A DNA stretch of 64,000 nucleotides. It comes from Sarocladium kiliense (lineage: Eukaryota; Ascomycota; Sordariomycetes; Hypocreales; Sarocladiaceae). The notes beneath the pieces were generated by a model. That model searched no databases. It was given only the letters and a program-made list of their open reading frames with translations, and was not told the DNA's origin. Each line of letters begins with the position of its first letter. Within the stretch, counting starts at the first letter, position 1. Location: positions 2,232,001 to 2,296,000 of the forward strand of contig JAUZTG010000042.1 of assembly GCA_030734395.1 (NCBI GenBank), read 5' to 3'. The position numbers were made by a program, and so were the translations under genes. Positions 34,563 through 46,036 of this stretch are shown piece after piece.

Positions 34563-35188
34563 GACGGCGCGCTATAGGGAATCAAATGCTCAAATGGGTA
34601 TCATATCATGCAAAATGATGCGACGGCGTCTCCCTCAACGTTAGGCGGGAAGTTTTGGCGAACACCGACGAGGGGCTTGTTTTGTTTGGAGGATGGTTGG
34701 GATGGTGGAGGATTGGGCTCGAAGTAAACAAACCAGGGAGGGGTGCTGATTGGTGGAAGTCCCTTAGTCAGCATCAACGGTCGCCTAGAGCCATACTAAA
34801 CTGTCTGCACTATCCCCGGTTTGACGAAGTAGCAGAGACTAGAAAATGTTCAGACACATTCAAGCGTAATTCAATGACGGTTCCTCGTAATCCTGGGCTT
34901 CAATGATGCAAATGCAATCATCTGCTTGTGTTGTGACTGAGCAAGACGCCAGCGATTGCTTGTGCAGGCCAGAGGCCAGAGTCAGGCTCCCTGCCAAGCA
35001 CCGCGTGCTCCAACGTCTCACTGCGATTCGGCTCACCACTGACATCACCCTGTAATACCTAAGCTCCGGTGACGACGGGACCCTTATTTCTCACCTTACG
35101 AATCTCGTGCTCATTTCCAACTCTTTTCTCTCTCCCAAACCTGATCGCCAGCGTCACTCGCAGCTTTCCTCTTCACTGCTACGTCGCC
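34563..35188. promoter_or_regulatory. Shared divergent promoter, TinC-like / DUF92 genes
   Basis: 626 bp between the two start codons, without a supported gene. The right half is CT-rich, as expected for the leader of the rightward gene. No specific site recognised. Confidence 0.45.
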
Positions 35189-36494
35189 ATGCAGCTCGCT
35201 ATTGCTCTGCCCGTGACGGGCTTACTTGTCTTTCGAGCCATCTCCAAGAAGTCCCTGACAAACACCGGTGTCGTTGTCGCAGCCATCACCGCCCTCGCCC
35301 ATGCTTACCACCCATGGAACACACCTTTCGCGCTGCTTTGCGTCTTCTTCCTTGCAGGCACGCGAGTTACTCATGTTCGTCTTGTGTTGGCTGACGTGGA
35401 GACGTGGCCGGTTCTATGTTGCTCTAGTGCTGACCGACATCGTTTTATAGATCAAGGAGGATGTCAAGAAGAATTTGACGCTCTCATCTAAAGGCGCCTC
35501 TGGAGGCGAAGGACCGAGGACGCACACCCAAGGTCGGTTCCATCAAGAGCAAACCGTGTGCCCTTGAGACACAAGCCGCTGACACGAACGAACAGTCCTG
35601 GCAAACTCACTTGTGGCATCCGTCCTGACTATTCTTCATGCCCGCCAGCTCTACGCACGCCAAGCAGCCGTAGCCAACTTGGAACCTCACCTGTCCGATA
35701 GCTTCCGCTGCTACCCATGGCGTGGTGACCTCCTCTTTGTCGGCATAATCGCAAACTACGCTGCCGTTGCTGCGGACACCTTCAGCTCCGAGCTGGGTAT
35801 TCTTTCCAAGGGAGAGCCTCGCCTCATCACCTCTTTGACCCTGCGCAAGGTGCCTCGCGGTACCAATGGTGGCGTTTCCCTTATTGGTCTGCTTGCTGGT
35901 CTCTTCGGCTCCATGGTCATCGTCACCACCGCCATTGCCTTCACGCCGATGTGTACGGACACGTATGCGGATAAGAGCGGTGTCGGCTCGTGGTGGACTA
36001 CGGAGCAGAAGCGTACTGTCATGGCGTTTCTTGTAATCTGGGGAGCTCTTGGCAGCGTTCTCGACAGCGTGCTCGGTGGTCTATTCCAGTCGTCCGTCAA
36101 GGATGTTCGATCAGGCAAGATTGTCGAGGGCGAGGGCGGCAACCGTGTGCTCGTCAGTAGTGATTGTGCTACGACACACCCATCTCATACCGACGGCACT
36201 TCGTACGCCGAGGCAGCCGCAGTGCACAACAAAAAGGAGAAGAAGAAGGCGCAGAAGAACATGCAGGCAACAGCCGTGGATGAGAAGGACGACGAATCAA
36301 GCAAGGCTAAGGCGGAAACGCAGCGTCATCAGAACTGGGGAGATGAGAAGCCGTCGCGTGTTGCTGTCAACGGAATGGACCTGCTGGACAACAATGATGT
36401 GAACTTCATCATGGCGGTCACGATGAGCGTGGGGGCCATGTTCGTGGCGAGCTGGTACTGGGACATTCCCATTCAAACCGTCATGAGTCCCTAG
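35189..36494 (+). CDS. DUF92/TMEM19 family integral membrane protein (388 aa)
   Basis: Three exons: 35189-35374, 35451-35532 and 35596-36494, with introns of 76 and 63 bp. Transmembrane segments are visible at about 3-17, 25-40, 45-60, in the 90-105 area, 120-150, then LIGLLAGLFGSMVIVTTAIA, and VMAFLVIWGALGSVLDSVLG, with a last one near the C-terminus (FIMAVTMSVGAMFVASWYW). The conserved core DTFSSELGILSKGEPRLIT, then RKVPRGTNGGVSLIGLLAG is diagnostic of DUF92. The family includes TMEM19 and the plant phytyl-phosphate kinase VTE6, so an isoprenoid-phosphate kinase activity is conceivable; this is inference only. A Lys-rich, cytosolic-looking insertion (about 255-320) precedes the last helix. 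Confidence 0.93.
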
Positions 36495-39136
36495 AGCGGC
36501 ATCTCAATCCAACAGACGAGAAGCTCTGGAGGCTTGACGAAGAAGGCTCTGAGAACATCCCAAGATCAAGAAAATGTAGTATGGTTGACCAGCTCCAACT
36601 GGCCAACCACAATATAATTACGGAAGCATTGCACTGTCACTCGAGCCAGCTTCGAGGAACCAACCCCCACCTACTAGCCATTGAAACCAGCTCCTGGCAA
36701 GGCGATATCAGCATAAACCAGAAAGAAAATCAAGCTCTCCCCCGATCTCGGTCTGTCGGCGAAGCAAGCCGAGAAGCTCAGACAGTTCCCCGACAAGAGG
36801 GTCCGCCACGATTTCCCAGCCCCTCCAACCACCAGCCCCAAGGAGGGGAGAGCGGGAGCGATCAAGGGGACAGTGGGGTTTCCAAATATTTCCTCCACGC
36901 CCCCCTGTCAAACAGTTAAATGGCTATCTTTGATGATCCGATGTATGCTTTGCGGATCTTCTTGAGGGATTTCTCCATGGGGCACGGGGGATCCAGTGGC
37001 GAGGGAGAATGAGGAGAAGGATGGTCAAAGCGAGACGGGAGTTGCAAATCCGTGGGCTGTGAGTCGTTTCGAGTCTGACCAAGTTCACGGGGGAATCTCC
37101 TGGTCATGGAGGCTGTGGGTGATGTGTAGTAACACAGAGAAGTACATATAGATAGGGAAGATGTGCGTGCATACGGTTGACACATTAGCCAGGGGTAATT
37201 CTTACCTCACAACAAAAGCGAGTATTCATTCATCCGGTGAAGAACCCCAAACTCACCCGGACCGCGGTAGTATTGCCGCTTGAATGGCATCGGGTATCCC
37301 CTTCCAGAGCGCCAGTGATGAAGACAATGTACTCTCACACATGCAAGTGAGTGTGTCGCGTGTGTTTGCCGACGGCCCAGTCCCGACCTAGCGGGTGAGT
37401 GTGCACAATGACTGTCGAAGCGGGCGTCTGGCCAATCAGCGCAAGGCGATAAGATGCAGCTGCGAAACCGGAGCCACGCGAGACGGTGTGAATGAATTGG
37501 AACTTAGTTTTTTCTTGCGGCGAGCTAATTTGTACCACGGCCGCCACGAGGTACATGTTCCTGAATTGCGTGCAACAGTCACCGTGATGACTACGAGAAC
37601 GAGTTCCGAGTGGTTGACAACTTGTAGTAGTGTCCGCCCTGGGGAATGAGAGGCACAGCAACCCTACCCCAAGTGCCGAAGGGCGCTGAACCCCCAATGA
37701 CACGCGACTTGATGACATGGGGAATTCCGGAACAAAGGAATGGTTGAATTTTCATCTTGCGAGGACGGGGACGGAAAGCCCAGAGAGTTTTCAACTGTTC
37801 CTTGGCGAATCTGGTGCACCCTGACGACCATAGTGGCGATGGTTATAGTCGCAGGCCCAGCACTGGATGGAGGGGTTTTGGTGGGGGGATGATCGCATCG
37901 TACGTACCGCTGCCAGATGCAACAGGCCACATCGCGATCTCTGAACTTGTTCGCTCGCCCTGTCCTGCTTGAAGACTGTAGGGCCAACATGCATCGAACG
38001 TTACCTGCAGAAACATGATAATGCAGGATATTCCAGAAATCCAAGTCTCATTCCCAGCCACGCAGCGCCACCGTCATTCAGCTTTCGGCAGGAGCCCACG
38101 CGAGGAAACCCGGTGGACACGCCGAAAGTCTCGAAAAGATTCAGGGTCCTTGCTGATGGGGTTGGAAACGGACTCATGACAGTGAAGGACTCCCAGAACT
38201 AGCACTCGCTGATTGGCTCAGGCTACCGGATCCGAAGTTCTCTGTGTGTCAATGGTCGCTGTGGGAACTTGGCGATGACGGACGGGGCTGGAGCGCGGCC
38301 TCGGACTGGCTGGCGTGGGTTGTTGCTTGTCAAATGCACAGGTCAAGGATTCGTGTGTGCTAGCCTTCGTTTCGTCCAAATCGATTTTCCCTATCGCAAG
38401 TACACACACCCCACCAATCGCCGTGGGTGTGTAATATGTGGCCACTGGTTCGACTTTCAAAGTGATGTCTGCCACGATGCTTGCGGATTCGGGGAAGTTT
38501 TGATTAGCCTGGGCACATTACTCGCTGGAGACAGGCGCGCTCTGTTCCGAGCTTCTAAGTTTTCTCTTCGAGTATGTGAGCATAATGGCGCAGTTCCTGG
38601 TATTACGCCCGACCCCGGGTTTGCGCCCGCACAGAGGTCCGTCCCCGGATCGTCGTTGGTTGTAATGACCAGATTGGAGATGTTGCGGCCGTTGAGACAA
38701 AGCGCCCAGCATTTGTCGGTGACCCGGTGTGTTGGGAAGTGCAGTCTGACACACAGGCCGGTCGGAAGCCGGATGCAGCAAGGTAGGGCTCGAGCGCCAA
38801 GCTACCTCCAGAGTTCTAATCATGGAGCGGCTGTGTCTGAGTTGAGGGTCGCTCTGCCACGGCAACACGAGTCTGTTAGGTAAGAAAGTCAAGGGTTCTT
38901 TCGTCACCGAAGACTCTTGTGCCTGAAAGGCTTTGTTTACATGCAGAAGCAGCGTCACTGACGATGGCTTCTTCGTTGCAGTTGCTCCGTCAGATGATGT
39001 AGATCATCTCAGCCCTTGTTCAGGGAACACTTGGGGGTTCGTCACTGTGCTGCTTGGCGCTATCGTGCCATGGATTTGTGCGCGAAAAGCCCCCGGCGGC
39101 GTATCGGAGGTTGCCCCCGGCCCAGCGGGCAGGCCG
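36495..39136. other. Intergenic upstream of glutamine synthetase, distal part
   Basis: About 2.6 kb with only unsupported frames. The longest is 204 codons at 38269-38883 and is overlapped by a 146-codon frame on the other strand; neither resembles a family. It contains the 3' flank of the DUF92 gene. Confidence 0.5.
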
Positions 39137-39154
39137 CACCGATGGCCATCGGTG
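39137..39154. repeat. Perfect 18 bp palindrome
   Basis: CACCGATGGCCATCGGTG is its own reverse complement. It is immediately followed by another GGCCATCGGC, so the half-site GCCATCGG is present twice in a row. It lies about 820 bases upstream of the glutamine synthetase ATG. It could be a homodimer binding site; no factor is known to me for it. Confidence 0.55.
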
Positions 39155-39702
39155 GCCATCGGCAAGTTCAGGAGGCTTTTTGATGGGGCACTTATGTACC
39201 TGAAGAATGTACCTGAGAAAATCTGATCAGTCTTTAGCCAGCAGTGACAAAGGGATAGCAGGGGTTGTGACTCGATGTGGATTGTTCCCCCAGGGCAATT
39301 CACGATTGCTCTGGAGCAGAATCCCGTCCTGACCTGTTTGTAAGTGAACTGGTCTCAGGGAATACCGTAAATGGGAACACAAGAATCACACGCAGCCAAG
39401 TCAGGACAACGCAATGTCTCGCCGTCTCTGGGCCTTGACACGATTCGATGAGCTGATGGAACTGGCCGGGAATCAAGGTGGTTTGGGAACCCCACCTCTT
39501 CACCCACAGGCACCACCACCAACCAACCGCGTTAAGTGCCTGCAGCGCCTGAAGGAGCCCCCACTGGCCACCCACTATCGGCCACTGTGACACACCTGCT
39601 CCAGAAGGGGGTGGCCACTGGTGCATGTGGGTGTGGGTGGCTGCTTGCAGCGGGCTGGATCCCTGCATCGCCCGCGCAGCCCGCCCAGTTCAGTGCGAGT
39701 CC

Positions 39703-39791
39703 TTATCTCTGATGTATCTCGGTACCCCCATCCACATCCAATTCAGAGGTTACCACTGGCGACGCCGAACTCGACTCAGAGATAAAGATAA
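39703..39791. promoter_or_regulatory. GATA-factor (AreA/NIT2-type) sites in the glutamine synthetase promoter
   Basis: Two AGATAA sites lie directly head-to-tail at 39780-39785 and 39786-39791, about 180-190 bases before the ATG. A third in the opposite orientation (TTATCT) is at 39703-39708. HGATAR is the binding sequence of the nitrogen regulators AreA/NIT2 and their repressor counterparts, and closely spaced pairs are favoured. Nitrogen control of glutamine synthetase is well established in ascomycetes, so this is a credible control region. Confidence 0.65.
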
Positions 39792-39970
39792 AACCCTCAG
39801 CCCGCCCGCGATCCTGATACGGGTCCCTCTCTGTCCTGCTTTCCCCCGACATCTACTATATTATCGTCCTTTGATTCCTCTTCATTGTTGATACCCTCAT
39901 CCATCAACCACAACTCATCGTCGTTTCTTCTCTTTCTCGTTGTTGATTCTACACATACACAACCGCAATC

Positions 39971-42251
39971 ATGGTGAGTGCTGCCTCTCTGCTACCCCCA
40001 CTACCCTAGGCGCTTCTCAACCGCCTGCCCGAAGCGTCATCTCGCAGCAAAGGCTAACATACGCTCGATCCAGGCTGTCAACTTGGTTTCCAATGTTCAG
40101 AACGTACGAATTCCCTCTCCTGATCCAGACGAAGAGAACCACCCGTCCTCAAGAACCGAAAATTGCGATGGCACTGGCGATCTGCCGCCTCCGGGAAATC
40201 TCGCGTGCACACTACGATGATGACTCGGGAGGTTTCTTGGGCGCTGCAGATCCGGTGTCAAGCCGCACCACACCCAGGCCGAATCGAGACACGCGAACAA
40301 AAAGCTGACTCTGTGGCTACAGTTGAACAAGTACCTCAAGCTCGACCAGAAGGGCTCCATCATGGCCGAGTACGTCTGGGTCGACGCGAACGGCGAGACC
40401 CGTTCCAAGTCAAGGGTGAGTTTACGATTCCTCGTCTGAATTTCCCTGCCTTGTACTCGATCGTCCATCGTCATCGTCATCGTCATCCGCCTGTGCTGCA
40501 CGGGCTCGTCATTTGGATGGGCTCGAGTCCCACTCGCAGTCACATCGTTGCCCACCACCGAGCGACGCTATCGTCATCTTCCGAACGGGCGCAAATCCAG
40601 GCTGCATCAGCGCATCCGCAGGCTCTGCGCCCGCATACCAGGGTCTTGTATCCGCAGACGAACGGGGTCACAAGCCAGTACACGAGGCATCACCGCAACG
40701 GGCGACCGGGGGTGTCTCACGACCCAGAGCTTCGAGAATGGGCTAGGCTGGGCTGCCTCGCATGTTCACAGCCACTGAGACGCACTGTACCGTGGGCGTT
40801 TGGTCGCTTTTCAGCGGTCAAAGTGGACGCGGGGCAGTGAGCCTGACGGGCTTGTGGAGGGCAGTGCTACGGTGCCCCTCGTGCTTCTGCCAGTGCCCCC
40901 CGGGCCTGGATAGTGGCAGGAGTCCCAGCCAAAGTTACGCCGTTTTCGCCCGAGTAGCCTTTTACCCGAGGCCGACCCAGGACTGGAAACGGCCTGGCAA
41001 CCCCTCGGCTGCCCCACCACAGCCACTATCAGGCCTGGCATCTTTAGGGACCCCCACCCTGCCATCTCGGGCCAATCACACTCGACACCATTCCCAACGC
41101 CCGCACTCTCACACAATTGGCGATACCCTCAACCTAGATGACAGATGAGATGACATGAGACGACGAGCGGGCGCAAGCTTAATGCTTTCGCATTGCATTG
41201 ATCCACCAATTTATTGTTACAAGTGCTGACCAGCGGGCGCAATATAGACTCTCAAGGAGCAGGACTGGAAGCCTGAGGACCTCCCCATCTGGAACTTCGA
41301 CGGTTCCTCCACCGACCAGGCCCCTGGCGACAACTCCGATGTCTACCTTCGCCCTTGCGCCGTCTTCCCTGACCCTTTCCGCGGCTCACCCAACATCATT
41401 GTCCTCGCTGAGTGCTGGATGTCTGATGGCACCCCCAACAAGTACAACTTCCGCCACGAGTGCGCTAAGGTCATGGAGGCCTACGCCGACCACGAGCCCT
41501 GGTTCGGTCTTGAGCAGGAGTACACTTTCCTGAACGAGGACGGTCGTCCTTACGGCTGGCCCACTAATGGTTTCCCTGCTCCGTAAGTTGAATCCATTCT
41601 GGACACATGCCATCGATGTCACGTTTCTAACAATCCCACAGTCAGGGTCCTTACTACTGCGGTGTCGGCAGCGGCAAGGTCGTCCTCCGTGACGTCGTCG
41701 AGGCCCACTACAAGGCCTGCCTCTACTCTGGTGTCAAGATCTCCGGCACCAACGCCGAGGTCATGCCCGGCCAGTGGGAGTTCCAGGTCGGCCCTTGCGA
41801 GGGTATCGAGATGGGTGACCACCTCTGGATCGCTCGCTTCTTCCTTGCCCGCATTGCCGAGGATTTCGGTGCGCGTGTCACCTGGCACCCCAAGCCCATC
41901 CAGGGTGACTGGAACGGCGCTGGCCTCCACAGCAACTTCTCCACCAAGGAGATGCGTGTTGAGGGTGGCATGAAGCACATCGAGGATGCCATCAAGAAGC
42001 TCGAGCCTCACCACGAGGAGCACATCAAGGAGTATGGCGAGGGCAACGAGCTCCGTCTCACTGGCCGCCACGAGACTGGTGCCATCGACCAGTTCAGCTA
42101 CGGTGTCGCCAACCGTGGATCTTCCATCCGTATTCCCCGCGAGTGCGCCGCCAAGGGTTACGGTTACTTCGAGGACCGTCGCCCGGCCTCCAACGCCGAC
42201 CCGTACCGTGTCACCAAGATCCTCATGACCTCCATCTTTGGCAAGCTGTAA
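39971..42251 (+). CDS. GLN1: Glutamine synthetase (356 aa)
   Basis: Five coding exons: 39971-39973 (ATG alone, followed by GTGAGT), 40074-40103, 40323-40415, 41248-41582 and 41642-42251. Introns are 100, 219, 832 and 59 bp. The spliced protein opens MAVNLVSNVQNLNKYLKLDQ and carries the type II glutamine synthetase hallmarks: WNFDGSSTDQAPGDNSDVYL (start of the beta-grasp to catalytic domain), FGLEQEYTF, NAEVMPGQWEFQVGPCEG, DWNGAGLHSNFSTKEMR and the ATP-site segment GVANRGSSIRIPR. It condenses ammonia and glutamate using ATP and works as a decamer in the cytosol. Strong C-ending codon preference marks a highly expressed gene. The start is decided by the perfect 5' splice site right after ATG and by phase. 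GATA sites lie in the promoter. Confidence 0.97.
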
Positions 42252-42984
42252 ATAAAGAAGCTAGAGTGGAGCAAAAGGGAATGAGGGAATGCCATGCATG
42301 ACATGATGCGTTGTTGTGTTGCTTTTGGATGATGCTTTTATGGGAACTGGCGACATTGGTGTTCTTTGCTCATACAAACTCAATTTGAGTTACTTGTCTC
42401 TCTTACTAAGAGAAGATGAAACCTACTTCTTCTACTCGTCATAATCCTACCTTGGCATAAGACGACAAGCCTTTCTTCTTGCTTCTTCAACATGGCGTGT
42501 GGAATTGCTCGAGGGTTTTATTGCGTCCATGACTTGCCACTACATAGACCGACCACTTTGGAAGCCGAGTCACAACTCGGTCACCAACCCACTCATGAAT
42601 CAAAGAAAGATTGACAAATAATTCCTGAATACCTCCCCCCCGTAGTGATGCCGCGCTGATGAATTCCAAATCTTTTGCACCTCGTTTCTTGTGTCACAGT
42701 TTCTTTGACTCGGCCAGGTTAGTAGCAGATGCCGCCATCACTAATTTCATGTCGAAGCTGTAAATTGCCTTCGAGCGATAACATTTGTGGACACGTAATA
42801 CAAGTGTCTGTGCCTGGACGGACAAGTATTGTTCTATACAGTGTACCTCAGAGGGATGCGAAACATCCAGGTATCAAATCAAGCAGTGTGGCTAAAGTAT
42901 CCCACCAAAACGCCATAAATCAAGTCATGAACTCACCAAGCATACCCTTTCCGGCTACGACGTCTTATACGGCGCAATGCCTGC
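42252..42984. other. Intergenic between convergent genes
   Basis: 0.73 kb of 3' flank between glutamine synthetase and the GH3 gene. No gene is supported. Confidence 0.5.
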
Positions 42985-45871
42985 TCATGGCTGGATCTCA
43001 ACCGTCGCGTTCAACGGCAACTTCCGGCTACTACTCCCCACCCAGAACTGATACTCCCCTGGTTGCAGCCTCCATCGCTGAGCCGTCACATCCCATACAC
43101 TCAGATCCCTCCTCTTCAACATGAACACCACCTCCTTGCTCTCGCCTGGCTCGACGTTCACCTTTTCAAACCCACGAAGCTGGCGTTTTGGTGATTCTGC
43201 ACGCCCATTGCCAGTGGGGAGGCCAACGTATAGCTGTGCAACTTCGGCACCTGCCACGTCCCCTGAGTTTCGCACAGTGAGTGAGACTTGAATAAGTTCA
43301 TCCCATAGATCAGCTTGTCCGCCGGATATGACGGCCCCCGTTGGAATCTCTGCTGTCCTCGCACCATCAATGAGCGTTGCGGAAAGGTTGCCGAACTCAA
43401 ACGTTGTATAGCTCAAGCCAAAGCCGAACTCGTACCTTGGGGTGATGTCCTCGCGATCGAAGTGGCGGTAGTCGATGTAAATACCCTCCTCAAAGTCAGA
43501 TTGTGGGAATCTCTCAAACTTTCCCTCTGGACGACTTGGTGCTACCAGCTCAGTTGAGCCGTAATCTGACTCATTGCGTGGGACTGTGTAAGGGAGCTTC
43601 CCCCAGGCGTTGCTCTCTCCGTAGAGTAGCGAGACGAGTGCGAGGCCGGAATCCTGACCAGGGAGGTGAGCAAATATCACGGCGGTGACGTTGGGGTGAT
43701 CGATGAAGGAGTCAACGAGGCGGACGCCGGCGTTGTGAAGAACGACAATGGTCTTGTTGCATTGATCCGCGGCCGAGGTAATGAGGTTGTCGGTGTAGTC
43801 ATCGCTCAATGAAGGACGATCGTAACCCTCCGCCGCCCAGACGTTGCCAAACACAATGCACGCATCTGAAACGGGGACGACAGCCGGGTCAGCCGTGCGA
43901 AAGTCGTGGAATAGTGCCGCATCATCCGCAAAAGCCCTCATCTTGAGCGCCTCGAAGGGAGAAATGAAGCTTGCAGGAGTTGTGGCACCTGATCCGCCGC
44001 CATTGATCATCGTACCGTTGATGGCGATAGCTTCATAATCCTCATCACGTGAACCAGAGAAGATGTGTTCCGCGTCTGCCGGCTCGGCACCGACGATCCA
44101 GGAGTTACTCAGCGCACCATTCGCAGGTGCGAATAGGTCAGGAGACTTTGCAGAGTAGCCGAAGAGGGATAACATGCGCGGCTTTTTGAGGGGCAGGGTG
44201 TCTTTTGTGTTCTTGACAAGGACATGCCCTTCGATGGCACCCTCGCGGATGGTAGGTTTCGCGGCTGGGTCGCGAGCGTCGACGATCTCATGGGGGTCTG
44301 TCACCTTCTTGGGCATGCCAATGCCAGGCTTGGGAAAGCCCTTGTCTTGTCCGAATTGATACCATGACGCAAGAATCCTATTTGTATGTCAGTAACTCGC
44401 CTGGATATGCGCATCTTTGGCAGCAAACCGTACCTGACCGCCATGTCATCCACACGGCCCTCTGGCACAGAGCCATTCTTGACAGCTTCAACGAGCTTGT
44501 CGCCCCAGAATCCTCGATCATCAGGCATGGCCATATCGAGCCCTGCTAGTGCTGTTGCCACACCGGCATGTTGAGCGTCCCAGTCCGACACGATGAAGCC
44601 CTGCAAGAAAATATCGGTCAGTATTCACATGATTCGCGGCAGAATAAAGATAGATATGGGGCAGCATACTTGGAAACCAAGCTCAGTCTTGAGTAGCCCA
44701 TTCTGAGTCTTGCTGTTGGCACATCCGTAGGAGTTGTTCACCCTCTGGTACGAGCACATGATGTTCGATGTCCCTGCTTTCACAGCATCTTGAAAGGGCC
44801 TGGAGGTGGTCAACTAAAGCTACGTCACTATGCGAGCAGTCTGTTCTCACCATAGGTATAGCTCATGCATGGTTCTGTCGTCAATATTCGACGACACTGC
44901 TTCAACAGTCCCATCATCGTCTTTGCCTGGGTTGCGATTTGTTTCTTGTTCGTTTGCAATGAAGTGCTGTGGAACGTAGGGGACTCGTCAGTTCTACGTG
45001 CGCAATAGTAAAGGGTGAGATAAGAAGAGAAGTGTATCACCTTCGTGCTCGTCATAACACCACGATCCTGGACGCCAGCTACTGTCGCCCCAACCAGGCT
45101 CCCAGACAGGTAGGGATCAGGTGAGAAGCCCTCCCAGTTTCTGCCTCCACGAGCCACTCGAAACATAGGCCCAACGACAGGGCCCAGGAGAATGTTGACA
45201 CCTTTTGCCCGGAATTCTCCTCCCATAGCATTGCCCCGTAGGTAAGTGAGGTTCTTGTTCCAGCTACACCGGTGAATCAGCACAAGCTCTGATCGGATCC
45301 TGAGAACCGGACTCCTTCGAGGATTAATGTTTGCGAAGATTGCTTCGACCTACCTCGCTGCAACATGGATCCCGCTGGGGAACGAGCTGACAAAGTCTGT
45401 TCCACGAACACCTTGGCCGGCATCACTGAGGCAAAGACCTGGGAAGTCAATGCTTTCAATAGCAGGGATGCTTCCCGAGCATCCCGAGTTATGTTCCACG
45501 CCTGCAGTCAGTTTGACCTGAACAGCACATTAGCAACGTGAACACCACGTCGGTCTCAAATTAACGGACCTTCTCTCCCAGTGTCAAGTTTGCCACCGCA
45601 TCCCTTGCCTTATTGAAAGAAATAGCCCAGTCTCCAACACCTGTCATATCCGCTGGGGCAGAAAGTTAGCAACTGACACCGCAACGCATTCTCAATCATC
45701 TGGCAGCCACCTACGCGAAGGATAGACAGGCGGCGAATCGCCATAAAAGTAATCATCGTCCAATACCAAGTCCTTCACGTCTGATCTCTCATTGTCTGAG
45801 CCAGAGCTGCTCCCTCCCAAGGCTGCCAGACCAGAGAGCCCGCAGATCAGCAACAGCGGTACAGCAACCAT
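42985..45871 (-). CDS. GH3 beta-glucosidase, with N-terminal signal or anchor (810 aa from the internal ATG)
   Basis: Eight exons: 45871-45715, 45652-45570, 45517-45354, 45263-45041, 44966-44851, 44799-44670, 44600-44434 and 44377-42985. All junctions are GT-AG and phase-consistent. The N-terminus MVAVPLLLICGLSGLAALGG is a strong hydrophobic segment. The GH3 N-terminal barrel follows (PSPDMTGVGDW, LTLGEKVKLTAGV, GFSPDPYLSG, KHFIANEQE, and the nucleophile Asp297 in GFIVSDWDAQHAG). Next come the GH3 C-terminal domain (PGQDSGLALVSLLYGESNAW, GKLPYTVP, SDFEEGIYIDYRHFD) and a fibronectin-III-like end (VRNSGDVAGAEVAQLYV). It hydrolyses beta-1,4-linked glucosides such as cellobiose. Its neighbours give no cluster context. 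The frame continues upstream past this ATG with coding-like sequence; see the separate extension entry. Confidence 0.92.
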
Positions 45872-46036
45872 GACTGCGATGCCTCTCTTGGTCCTCAGAA
45901 AGGGCCAGCGTGCAGTAAGATCGGCTAGTCAGCTGCTGCAGCCGTGCTTCCGTGGTCGAACTGCTGAAGCCGCCTGATTATCCGCCGCGTCAACGGACGA
46001 GACGTGAGATGACTTTTCAAGGAGTGCGTCAGACAT
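45872..46036 (-). other. Possible readthrough N-terminal extension of the GH3 beta-glucosidase
   Basis: An ATG at 46036-46034 (with an in-frame TGA three codons upstream) opens 35 codons beginning MSDALLEKSSHVSSV and ending RPRKHGCSS. These stop at TGA (45931-45929). Without a frame change the sequence continues LADLTARWPFLRTKRGIAV directly into the GH3 Met. This stretch has the basic flank (RTKRG) expected just before a type II membrane anchor, as in the membrane-type GH3 enzymes of ascomycetes. The stop is in the context TGA CTA G. Splicing out the TGA would need a noncanonical 5' site; none of the available GT positions (GTCTGA, GTCTCG, GTTGAC, GTTCGA) looks like GTRNGT. A real nonsense mutation or a sequence error would also explain it. 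Confidence 0.5.

Noticed and set aside
38269..38883. 204-codon plus-strand frame upstream of glutamine synthetase
   Set aside because: Overlapped by a 146-codon frame on the other strand; neither resembles a protein family, and the local sequence is promoter-like.
45931..46036. Spliced removal of the in-frame TGA in the GH3 leader
   Set aside because: No GT in the 35-codon stretch matches a usual donor, and the only nearby AG after the CTGAC is two bases away, too close for a branch point. Kept as an alternative but not preferred.
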